Shown here piece after piece: positions 1-6,948 of a stretch of 64,000 bases of DNA. The DNA lies in contig NZ_CP108508.1 of assembly GCF_035917275.1 (NCBI RefSeq), positions 3,162,001-3,226,000 on the forward strand, read 5' to 3'. The first letter of the stretch is position 1. Every line of letters begins with the position of its first letter. The position numbers and the translations under genes were made by a program. The notes below the pieces were generated by a model, which ran no database searches, was not told where the DNA came from, and was given only the letters and a program-made list of their open reading frames with translations. The DNA is from Streptomyces sp. NBC_01237. GTDB taxonomy: Bacteria > Actinomycetota > Actinomycetes > Streptomycetales > Streptomycetaceae.

Positions 1-549
1 GAACTGGAGCACCTCGGGTACCGGTTCCGCTGGTTCGTCCTGAACGCGGCCGACTTCGGCGTGCCGCAGGACCGCAAGCAGGGCGTGCTCGTCGCATTGA
101 AGGAGCCGTACTTCGACGCGTTCCACCCGCCGACACCCACGGCCGACAGTCATGTCCCGGTCGGCAGCGCGCTGCACCGTTCCATGGCCGCTCGTGGTTG
201 GTCCGGCGCGGACGCGTGGGCGGCACAGGCGCTGAGCGTCGCTCCCACCCTGGTGGGGGGATCGGACAAGCGGGGAGGCGCGGATCTGGGGCCCACGGGT
301 ACGAAGAAGGCATGGGCCCGCATGGGGGTGAACGGTGGGGCGCTGGCCGACGAGGTACCCGGACCGGACGACGACTCCACGGGAATGATCAAGCTCACGG
401 TCGAGCAGGCGGCCCTTCTGCAGGCTTTTCCCCCGAAATGGGAATTCGCCGGGAAGAAGACCGCGCGCTACCGGCAGATCGGCCACGCCTCTCCGCCGCC
501 CGTCGGGAACGCGCTGGGGCGGGCCATCGCGGCCGCCCTGGCCGCATGA
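1..549 (+). CDS. DNA (cytosine-5) methyltransferase, C-terminal part (5' end outside window)
   Basis: The frame is open from the first base and ends in TGA at 547-549, so this is the last 182 residues of a longer gene. Early residues match C5-methyltransferase motif VIII (NAADFGVPQDRKQ); the usual QxRxR is here QDRKQ, with the last Arg replaced by Gln. The end carries motif IX (EQAALLQAFPPKW) and motif X (YRQIGHASPPPVGNALG), the part that closes the AdoMet pocket. The catalytic Pro-Cys motif and motif I lie upstream, outside the window, so activity cannot be judged. It lies 70 bp ahead of a second, complete C5 methyltransferase in the same orientation, suggesting the two belong to one modification module. 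The family call is firm; the DNA target is unknown. Confidence 0.85.
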   Translation, partial: ELEHLGYRFRWFVLNAADFGVPQDRKQGVLVALKEPYFDAFHPPTPTADSHVPVGSALHRSMAARGWSGADAWAAQALSVAPTLVGGSDKRGGADLGPTGTKKAWARMGVNGGALADEVPGPDDDSTGMIKLTVEQAALLQAFPPKWEFAGKKTARYRQIGHASPPPVGNALGRAIAAALAA

Positions 550-606
550 TCCCGAGCGGGTCGATCGACCCCGAAGTGCTGGACGGAGTGCGGTTGAACG
601 CCGGCT

Positions 607-619
607 ACACTTTCACACC
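607..619 (+). promoter_or_regulatory. Possible -10 element of a leaderless transcript
   Basis: TACACT at 607-612 fits the actinomycete -10 pattern TAnnnT. It ends 7 bases before the ATG at 620, and no Shine-Dalgarno stretch lies between. Transcription starting the usual distance from this -10 would begin at or next to the ATG, giving a leaderless mRNA. No convincing -35 is seen, so this is tentative. Confidence 0.3.
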
Positions 620-1861
620 ATGACCCGCCCAGCACACCCCTCACTTCCGCCTGCGAAATTCGGGATCGTCGATCTCTTCGCCGGGCCCGGCGGTCTCGAC
701 ATCGCCGCCACGATCATGGAGGGCGAGGATGTGGCGAGCATCGGCGTCGAGTGGGACGACCCCACGCGTGCTACCCGTGACGCGGCCGGTCTGCTGACCA
801 CCGAGATCAAGGACGTCGCCGCGCTGGGCCCGTGCCACCCCTCGGTCGTCGAGGCGACGGTGCTCACCGGCGGGCCGCCCTGCCAGTCCTTCTCCGTCGC
901 GGGCAGCCGGAAGGGTCACAAGGCCCTGGACGATGTGCTGAGCCTGGCCACGCGGTTGGCCGACCACGAGGACTTCGCTTCTTTCGAGGCGGAGTGGAAA
1001 GCGGTCAAGGCCGAGACCGACCTCATGTCGGACGAGCGCACCGGGTTCGTGCTCCAGCCCCTGCGCTGGATCATGGAGGCCAAGCTCAAGCGCGGTCGCC
1101 CGTACGAAGTGGTCGTCCTGGAACAGGTACCCACCGTTCTGCAGGTGTGGAAGCACTACGTCAAAATCCTCAAGCGGACCGGATACGCAGCAGAAGCCCA
1201 TGTGCTGCACTCCGAGGATTTCGGTGTCCCGCAGGCCAGGCGACGAGCCGTGCTTATCGCACAGTACGACCCCGGGAACGAGAATCGAAAGGTCCACTTC
1301 CCGAAGCCGACGCACCAGAGGTACGTGAAGGGCGCCGAAAGGCTGACGTCGACGGACGCCCCCGGGGACGACGCCCTGTTCCTGCCCCTGCCCGACGACG
1401 AGGTTGACGAGCCCATCAAGCCCTGGGTGTCCATGGGGGACGTTCTCAGAGCGACCCGTCCCGACGACTTCGTCATGGTCTCCAACTACGGCTCCGGCGG
1501 CGACCCCAAGAACCGAGGACTGCGCACCTCCGACGAGCCCGCGCCGACGATCACCGGCAAGGTACGACGCAACCGTCTCTACCTGCTCAAGGGCGAGGCG
1601 GGTGCGAAGGAGGTCGGTGAGGAACTGGAACGGCTGTCGTTCGAAGAGGCCGGGCTCCTCCAGTCCTTCCCCGCCGCCTACCCCTGGCGATCCACCGACG
1701 TGGCCCAGCAGATCGGCAACGCCATCCCGCCCCGGCTCTCCCTCCACATCCTGAGCATGGCTCTCCTGCGCGAGAAGCCGAAGAAGGAGTGGTACGACGA
1801 GCTCAAGGACTGGAAACCGCAGCCCCCGTCCCCGGTCGAGAACGGGGACGACGACGTCTGA
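620..1861 (+). CDS. DNA (cytosine-5) methyltransferase, complete
   Basis: A 413-residue Dcm-type enzyme that would transfer a methyl group from AdoMet to C5 of cytosine in host DNA. Visible motifs are motif I FAGPGG (about 20-25), the catalytic motif IV PPCQS with nucleophile Cys88, motif VI as EQV (Glu168) rather than the usual ENV, motif VIII QARRR (205-209), and motifs IX/X near the end (LLQSFPAAYPW, QQIGNAIPPR). The stretch between motifs IV and VI is about 70 residues, longer than in small enzymes such as M.HhaI. The ATG at 620 has no ribosome-binding site and may be leaderless. Its stop is 17 bp from the stop of the converging operon. A C5 methyltransferase is the self-marking enzyme (DrmMII) of class 2 DISARM, so with the DrmA/DrmB-like genes to the right this may be the modification arm of the same locus. 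Confidence 0.93.
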   Translation: MTRPAHPSLPPAKFGIVDLFAGPGGLDIAATIMEGEDVASIGVEWDDPTRATRDAAGLLTTEIKDVAALGPCHPSVVEATVLTGGPPCQSFSVAGSRKGHKALDDVLSLATRLADHEDFASFEAEWKAVKAETDLMSDERTGFVLQPLRWIMEAKLKRGRPYEVVVLEQVPTVLQVWKHYVKILKRTGYAAEAHVLHSEDFGVPQARRRAVLIAQYDPGNENRKVHFPKPTHQRYVKGAERLTSTDAPGDDALFLPLPDDEVDEPIKPWVSMGDVLRATRPDDFVMVSNYGSGGDPKNRGLRTSDEPAPTITGKVRRNRLYLLKGEAGAKEVGEELERLSFEEAGLLQSFPAAYPWRSTDVAQQIGNAIPPRLSLHILSMALLREKPKKEWYDELKDWKPQPPSPVENGDDDV

Positions 1862-1878
1862 GGCCGTCGGCCCCGCCG

Positions 1879-2772
1879 TCACGTCTCGTCGACGGCCGCC
1901 TTTCCCCGCACGGGGGCCTCGACGAAGAGGCTCGCGAACAGGTCGGCCAGTGCGGCCACGGACGCCTCGGGGGCCTTCTCCTCGGCGGGACCTTCCGGGA
2001 GCGTCCTGCGCGGCACGGCTGCCGCCCACTCGCCCGCCTCGATCCACGCCCGTAGCGGCCGGCCGTCCCGTTCGGCGTCCGGGGCGATGAGGTCGTACAT
2101 GAGTGTGGCCGCAGACGCGTTGATCGCCTTCCCCAACGCGTTGATCTCCCGGCCGGTCCCCACTGTGGCGCGCTCGATCAGGCGCACCATCGCCTGTGCC
2201 GTCGGCCGATGATCGATCACGTCGAGCCTCAGCACGGTGTTGAACACGTCCTGGTGCGCACAGACGGTCTCGACCGGTGCGTAGTCGGAACCGTCGCGGA
2301 ACAGTTCGGCCGCCCACCACAGCCGGGCGAACGCCTGCGTGTACGCCGGTCCGCTGAACCGGGCGGCGGCCACCTTCGGCAGCTCGCCGCTGTCCTTCTT
2401 CGAATCGGACATGTGGCGCCAGACTACGTAGTCGGGGGCCACACCCAGCGCCAGGTAGTTCCAGAACCTCCGGTCCGCGGCCTCGCGTCGGCTGAGCCGC
2501 AGCGTCGCGTGGAGCCGAGGGGCCAACCAGGCGTCGGCCGCCGTCGGCTTCCCCTCACCGAAGACGTGCATGGCGTCGTCGACGAGATCGCGGACCGGCT
2601 CCAGCTCGGCACGGCTCGCTTCCGCGTACGGCAGAGGTTCGGTGACCTTGTTGAGCCCGATGGAGGGGACGTCCTCCTTCCCGGTGAGCAGGCCTTCACC
2701 GATGTATTGCGCGGCGTTGAGGTCCGCGAGAAGGGCCAGGCGCTCGGGCAGGTGGTTCGGCTTCTCGGTCAT
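1879..2772 (-). CDS. Uncharacterised protein (297 aa), last gene of the HTH-GHKL operon
   Basis: A soluble 297-residue protein with no signal peptide or membrane segment. The ATG at 2772 overlaps the upstream stop by 4 nt (ATGA), which argues for translational coupling and for this start over a longer open frame. The Trp/Arg-rich centre (RRFWNYLALGVAPDYVVWRH, about 104-123) and a downstream RFSG segment resemble, from memory, the DUF6339-type proteins found in actinobacterial defence-like neighbourhoods; that assignment is weak. No catalytic motif is recognised. The context (third gene after an HTH-GHKL ATPase, convergent with a C5 methyltransferase, next to DISARM-like helicases) suggests a role in DNA-targeted defence, but this is inference only. 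Confidence 0.75.
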   Translation of the reverse strand: MTEKPNHLPERLALLADLNAAQYIGEGLLTGKEDVPSIGLNKVTEPLPYAEASRAELEPVRDLVDDAMHVFGEGKPTAADAWLAPRLHATLRLSRREAADRRFWNYLALGVAPDYVVWRHMSDSKKDSGELPKVAAARFSGPAYTQAFARLWWAAELFRDGSDYAPVETVCAHQDVFNTVLRLDVIDHRPTAQAMVRLIERATVGTGREINALGKAINASAATLMYDLIAPDAERDGRPLRAWIEAGEWAAAVPRRTLPEGPAEEKAPEASVAALADLFASLFVEAPVRGKAAVDET

Positions 2773-3761
2773 GCGTCGGTCCCCCGGTGGATGCGTTCGA
2801 GGCCGCGGATGGTGGCGGTCAGAGCCTTGGGCACTTCCGCCCTGAGCGTCGCCGCGTAGTGGATGCGGGGTTGGAGGTCGGTCCACCCGTCCGTTCCGGT
2901 GCGTCGCCGGTGGACCTCACGCAGGGATTCCTCAAGGGGGCGGTCGGGCACGACGTCGGGCAGCATCTCGCGGAGCACCTCGCCCCGCCAGTCGCGCGGG
3001 AATAGCGGCGTTCCGTCGTCCTCGATCTCCAGATCACCGATGGCGGTGTGGAAGACGGCTGTCCACACGTCCGTGCACATCTGCGCGATCAGAAGATCCC
3101 GGACCAGATTGTCGACCGAGGTGCCGTTTCCAACGATGAGTTCGGTCATGCCTTCGAAATCGGTGTTCACATGTACAGCGGGGAGGTCACCGGATGTGTC
3201 GACGATCCACGGCACCTCCGGGAAGCGACGCAGCCATTCCGGCCCTTCCCGGAATCCGACCTCGTGGACTTCGAGTTCCCGCTGGCGAAGGGGCGCATCG
3301 GCCTTCAGGTCGATGATCCAGTCCTTGTCCGAGGTCGCGATCTCCCGTCCCGGCACGCCGTCGACCGTGGCGACCACGTGGAGAGACATCGTGGCCCGGT
3401 CCAGATGGTCCTCACGCCACAGATCCAGATGGCCCGTCCACTGGCGGCCCCCTTCCGGTCCAGGCTTCAGGGACGCCGTGATCCTCGTGTTGGTCGCACC
3501 CTCGCTCAGCACGGCGACGACCGCCACATCGGACCAGGGGCCGCCGGGCTCGGTCGCCCTGCCGGGCAGGGTGGCGGAAAGCTTCAGTCGGGCGCTCTCC
3601 CAGTCGTCCCGCCCGGCCACTCCCGGCGCGACCACCTGATCGACGGTCGAGAACGCGCTGGTGTCCAGCGGTTCCCGGAACTCGCCCGGGCCCCGCAGTT
3701 CGACAGCGTCGACCCGGAGCGACACGACACCGGGAAGTCGCTTGTACGGATAGACCCTCAT
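2769..3761 (-). CDS. Uncharacterised protein (330 aa), middle gene of the HTH-GHKL operon
   Basis: A 330-residue protein I do not recognise. The start at 3761 overlaps the stop of the upstream ATPase gene by 4 nt, and its own stop overlaps the next start by 4 nt, so all three are likely made in fixed ratio. The first two thirds look beta-rich (alternating hydrophobic residues, many Val and Asp); the last third has predicted helices, including a segment around NLVRDLLIAQMCTDVW. No cysteine cluster, Walker motif or signal peptide is seen. It may be the structural partner of the GHKL ATPase, by analogy with other GHKL-containing defence operons where small companion proteins follow the ATPase; this is unproven. 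Confidence 0.75.
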   Translation of the reverse strand: MRVYPYKRLPGVVSLRVDAVELRGPGEFREPLDTSAFSTVDQVVAPGVAGRDDWESARLKLSATLPGRATEPGGPWSDVAVVAVLSEGATNTRITASLKPGPEGGRQWTGHLDLWREDHLDRATMSLHVVATVDGVPGREIATSDKDWIIDLKADAPLRQRELEVHEVGFREGPEWLRRFPEVPWIVDTSGDLPAVHVNTDFEGMTELIVGNGTSVDNLVRDLLIAQMCTDVWTAVFHTAIGDLEIEDDGTPLFPRDWRGEVLREMLPDVVPDRPLEESLREVHRRRTGTDGWTDLQPRIHYAATLRAEVPKALTATIRGLERIHRGTDA

Positions 3762-5875
3762 GCCTGGCCCCCCTTGTCGGTGCGCAGCTCCACGACGAGT
3801 CCGCTGAACACGGCCCGTACCGGATGGGTGGATACGTCGGTGGTTCCCCGGAAGGTCGCGCTGCGTGCGCCGGGCGCGATGTGGATCGCCCCGTCGACCA
3901 CCTCGCAGTTGTGCACGGCGACGAGTTCGGACCAGCCCAGAACCGGTCGCGGCCCGGAGCGCACTTCCAGCTTCGCCACCGGGACGGGGTGCCAGGAGTC
4001 TCCTCCGAGAGGAACCTTGATCTCCCCCGTGACGCACCACGCGCCGTCGCCGTCGATCTGCGCGTCGAGCTCCTCCAGTGTCGGCGGACCCAGCGCCGTC
4101 ACGGGCCGGGCGACCTTGCGGCCTCCCACGGCGAGCCGTTTGCGCAGCCGCTCCGAACCGCCCTTGCGCTTCTTGGCGGGAAGCGCCACCAGATCGCGCA
4201 CGGCCTTGTTCGTCTCGGTGGTGAGAGCGCCGATGCGTCGGTACGCGGAGGGTGAGTAGAGCATCCGCAGCTCTTCCGTCTGTCCCCACTTGTCGTGCTC
4301 GGGCGGTTCCGCGGCACGAAGGAACGCCTCCGCCTCGTCGGCGAAGGGCGCGTCGTCACCCGCCGCCCGGCCCGCGAGGAGCACGGCCTGGAAGAGATTC
4401 GTTCCCACCGGCAGGTTGGGCACCCAACCGATCCTGACCGTCATGCGGTTGCCCCGCATGGTCGTCACCCGGTTCGGCTTCCCTTCGCCGTCCGCGGCCT
4501 CGGTCACCAGAACGACGGCCCGGTGCTCCCCGTCGCTCCGTCCCCCGCGCCCCGGCACCACCAGGGGCACGGTGGTCATGGCCACCTGTCCGGACTCCGT
4601 CAACCGCTCCACGGTCGTACCGTCCAGGAACGCCTGCAGCGCACGGGTCCGCGAAGGTTGGGTGTCGCGGGGGTCGACGCGTGCCTCCGCGATGATCTCC
4701 TCCCCGTTGCGGAGCGTCCGGACGGAGGCTTCCAGCAACGGTTGCCCGGTTCCTCCACCGGTCATGGCCGCCCAGAAGTTCCGGCCGAGTGCCTCCCGGA
4801 GACGGTGGTGCATGCGATGCACGCTGTCGCTGTCCTCGACGTCGCCGTTCTCTGTCGCGTCGGCGAGGCTCGCCACGTCGTGGGCCCCCACGATCAGGAA
4901 CGACGTCCCGGGCTCCGCGCTCTCCCTGGAGAGATGGAGCCGCTCGGCTCCGCCCTCGTCGGCCCACCACGAACGGGCGACGTTCGCATCGTCGGCGTCG
5001 GGATCCGGCCGACCGAACCAGGCCGGGCCGGCCCAGGGTGTTCCGTCCACCTCGCGCCAGGGCAGATCGAGTCGGCCGATGAGCCGCCGCTCGGTCCGTC
5101 CCTCGTGCGGTTCCGACAGCGTGGAGTTCATGAGCACCAGGCCGAGTCGGCTCGTCGCCCAGAGCGTCGCCTTGCCCAGTCCGTACGAGCCACCGGCACC
5201 ACGCACGGACTTGTGGCTGTCGAGCTGACGACGCACGACCGCGGCGAAGCGTCCGGTCTCGTAGTCGTCGCCGGTCAGACCGGAGGCGTTGTAGTCGTCG
5301 ATGCGCAGGAGGACCAGTCGGTCGCGCTCGTGCATGTCACGCAGCCCGGCGGCGATCGTCCGGCCGACCTTCTGGTCCTGTGCGGAAGCCGCCCGGTAGT
5401 GCGGAAGGAGGTCGTCCCAGCGAATCTCGTCCTTGAACCGGGCCAGGAACTTTCCGGTCAGTTCGTGCAGCGTGTACCGCACCCGCACGGGCCGGTCGAG
5501 ATCCAGGCGTTCGTCCAGGCTGTTCTGGGTGGCCTCGCGGGCCAGCACTCCGACATCGGCCCGGAACGCGAAGGCCGCCGCGTTGCCGAACTCGCGTCCC
5601 CCGTCCGCGTATCCGGGACGGTGGTACCAGGAGACCGGCAGGCCGGCCAGGGTATCGGCGGTGCGGGTGTGGATCGTCCCCAGATCCGTCCCCAGCGCTT
5701 CGGCGATCTTGACGATCGTCTCCTCGCGGGGAGTCGCCCGCCCGGTGATCCAGGCCGAGACGGCCGCTCGGGTCAGCCCGATCTCCTGAGCGAGATCGGC
5801 CTGGCTCATCTTCGACTGCTTCAGCTGTCGTGCGAGCCAGGGACCGAAGTCCATGCCGGTGTCCAACGTCACCAC
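3758..5875 (-). CDS. XRE helix-turn-helix fused to a GHKL-type ATPase (705 aa)
   Basis: First gene of the minus-strand operon. Residues about 11-66 form an XRE/Cro helix-turn-helix (MSQADLAQEIGLTRAAVSAW). A GHKL ATPase follows: an N-box-like AREATQNSLDE with Asn118, a G1-like RIDDYNASGLTG (191-202), and a glycine-rich lid GGSYGLGKATLW (228-239). This is the nucleotide fold of Hsp90, MutL and histidine kinases, but no phosphoacceptor domain is present. The remaining 450 residues are unassigned and contain a basic stretch near 600 (KKRKGGSERLRKRL). The start is GTG (5873-5875) with GAGGAG just before it; an ATG seven codons in is an alternative. DNA binding plus an ATP switch suggests a sensor or self-regulator. 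Two TTTGACA boxes lie just upstream. Confidence 0.8.
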   Translation of the reverse strand: MVTLDTGMDFGPWLARQLKQSKMSQADLAQEIGLTRAAVSAWITGRATPREETIVKIAEALGTDLGTIHTRTADTLAGLPVSWYHRPGYADGGREFGNAAAFAFRADVGVLAREATQNSLDERLDLDRPVRVRYTLHELTGKFLARFKDEIRWDDLLPHYRAASAQDQKVGRTIAAGLRDMHERDRLVLLRIDDYNASGLTGDDYETGRFAAVVRRQLDSHKSVRGAGGSYGLGKATLWATSRLGLVLMNSTLSEPHEGRTERRLIGRLDLPWREVDGTPWAGPAWFGRPDPDADDANVARSWWADEGGAERLHLSRESAEPGTSFLIVGAHDVASLADATENGDVEDSDSVHRMHHRLREALGRNFWAAMTGGGTGQPLLEASVRTLRNGEEIIAEARVDPRDTQPSRTRALQAFLDGTTVERLTESGQVAMTTVPLVVPGRGGRSDGEHRAVVLVTEAADGEGKPNRVTTMRGNRMTVRIGWVPNLPVGTNLFQAVLLAGRAAGDDAPFADEAEAFLRAAEPPEHDKWGQTEELRMLYSPSAYRRIGALTTETNKAVRDLVALPAKKRKGGSERLRKRLAVGGRKVARPVTALGPPTLEELDAQIDGDGAWCVTGEIKVPLGGDSWHPVPVAKLEVRSGPRPVLGWSELVAVHNCEVVDGAIHIAPGARSATFRGTTDVSTHPVRAVFSGLVVELRTDKGGQA

Positions 5876-5919
5876 TCCTCAGCTCCTGCGCTGCCCAGGG
5901 AACCAACCGTACACCCTCA

Positions 5920-5956
5920 TTTGACAACGACACGCGGGCGACAATCCTGTTTGACA
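5920..5956. promoter_or_regulatory. Paired TTTGACA boxes upstream of the HTH-GHKL operon
   Basis: TTTGACA occurs at 5920-5926 and again at 5950-5956, exactly 30 bp (about three helical turns) apart, 45-80 bp ahead of the GTG start of the HTH-GHKL gene. Identical spaced boxes next to an HTH gene suggest an autoregulatory operator. On the plus strand each box could also act as a -35 (TTGACA) for the divergent operon, though no good -10 follows. Confidence 0.4.
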
Positions 5957-6483
5957 TCACTCACGGGGCCCAGGAAGGTTCTCATCGCCCCATCGTTCAA
6001 ATACACCGATGCGTCACGTAGTCGAAGTAATGCGAGGAATAAACCCTGAGGCCGATATGCGACTCATGCCCGAAACGCACCGCTCCCGATGCGCGACAAA
6101 CGTACGACGAACACGCTTGCGGCAAACGGGAATAACCCTGTAGCGTCGATACGGGCGAAGCCTTGCCAGCCTCGATCGGCACCGAAAAACAGGGGCCTTC
6201 TTTTGCGTGCCCGGACACCAAAATCATGTCCGATCCGCAATTTCGGCCGAATCTTCGAAAACCCTTGCTCGATTCGATGGAACGGGGTTTGATTCACGCA
6301 ACATCCGTCACTGCGACGGCAACACCCTTCAACCGTCAGGAAGTTCCGTAACCCCATCCCGTCGTTCCGCAGAATTCACGCCCCTCTCCTCTCGTGTGTA
6401 TTCAGCCTCTCTGCACGTGCGCCATCTTCGATACCGTCCGATTCGATCACGTACAAAGAACACGAGAGCAAGGGTGAACAGTC
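5957..6483. other. Relatively AT-rich divergent intergenic region
   Basis: About 530 bp between the divergent operons has visibly lower GC (about 50-62% in sampled lines) than the coding DNA around it. Short open frames exist on both strands, but none has good codon bias or a clear ribosome-binding site. I see no convincing hairpin, tRNA or repeat beyond the TTTGACA pair at its left edge. It probably holds promoters for the two operons. Confidence 0.5.
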
Positions 6484-6831
6484 ATGCCCAAGGGTGAATT
6501 CCACCTCGTCGACGAATACGACTCCCTTCCGGACCCGCAGCTCCGGTCCGACTTCCTCGATGCCGTCGGCACGACGCGCCCCCGCATCGAGCACCTTCGG
6601 CGCCTCCGTGACGCCGAAGCCGCCCGTAACGCGGCGAAGGCTGCCGAGGAGTCGGAGTCGAACGGCTCCTCGACGCACGAACGTCGTCGGCAGTCGCGGC
6701 GTCGCCTTCGCCGCACGCCCCGTCACTCCGGGGTGAACGTCACCCGCCCGCCGAACAGGGGCGACATCCGGCGTATGCCCCCGCGTCGGCGTCGGCGCAT
6801 CGTGTTCGTCATCGTCATCGAACTGGACTGA
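6484..6831 (+). CDS. Small basic protein (115 aa), possible first gene of the helicase operon
   Basis: A 115-residue open frame starting ATG at 6484. The first 60 residues are amphipathic and charged (FHLVDEYDSLPD, then an Ala/Glu/Arg-rich helix); the second half is very rich in Arg, including five consecutive Arg before a hydrophobic VFVIVIELD end. A purine-rich AGAGCAAGGGTGA lies just upstream. It could be a nucleic-acid-binding accessory protein, but I know no homologue, and Arg-rich frames arise easily in high-GC DNA. It is separated from the next gene by about 115 bp containing a hairpin. Confidence 0.4.
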   Translation: MPKGEFHLVDEYDSLPDPQLRSDFLDAVGTTRPRIEHLRRLRDAEAARNAAKAAEESESNGSSTHERRRQSRRRLRRTPRHSGVNVTRPPNRGDIRRMPPRRRRRIVFVIVIELD

Positions 6832-6872
6832 CCGAACACACCGTCGGACTCCGCGTCTATCGTTCATCTGAC

Positions 6873-6901
6873 GGCCGGCCGCACCCCCGCAGCGGCCGGC
6901 C
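6873..6901 (+). terminator. Hairpin between the small gene and the helicase operon
   Basis: GGCCGGCCGC at 6873-6882 pairs with GCGGCCGGCC at 6892-6901 around a 9-nt loop. There is no U-tract. It may attenuate read-through from the small gene into the 1589-aa gene. Confidence 0.4.
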
Positions 6902-6948
6902 CCGGCTCCTCCCGGCGTTTCAGCTCACGGCCATGAAATGGGATCATT

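Noticed and set aside
641..2320. A 559-codon minus-strand frame overlapping the C5 methyltransferase
   Set aside because: Arg/Gly-rich low-complexity protein with no motif, opposite a gene with all C5-methyltransferase motifs.
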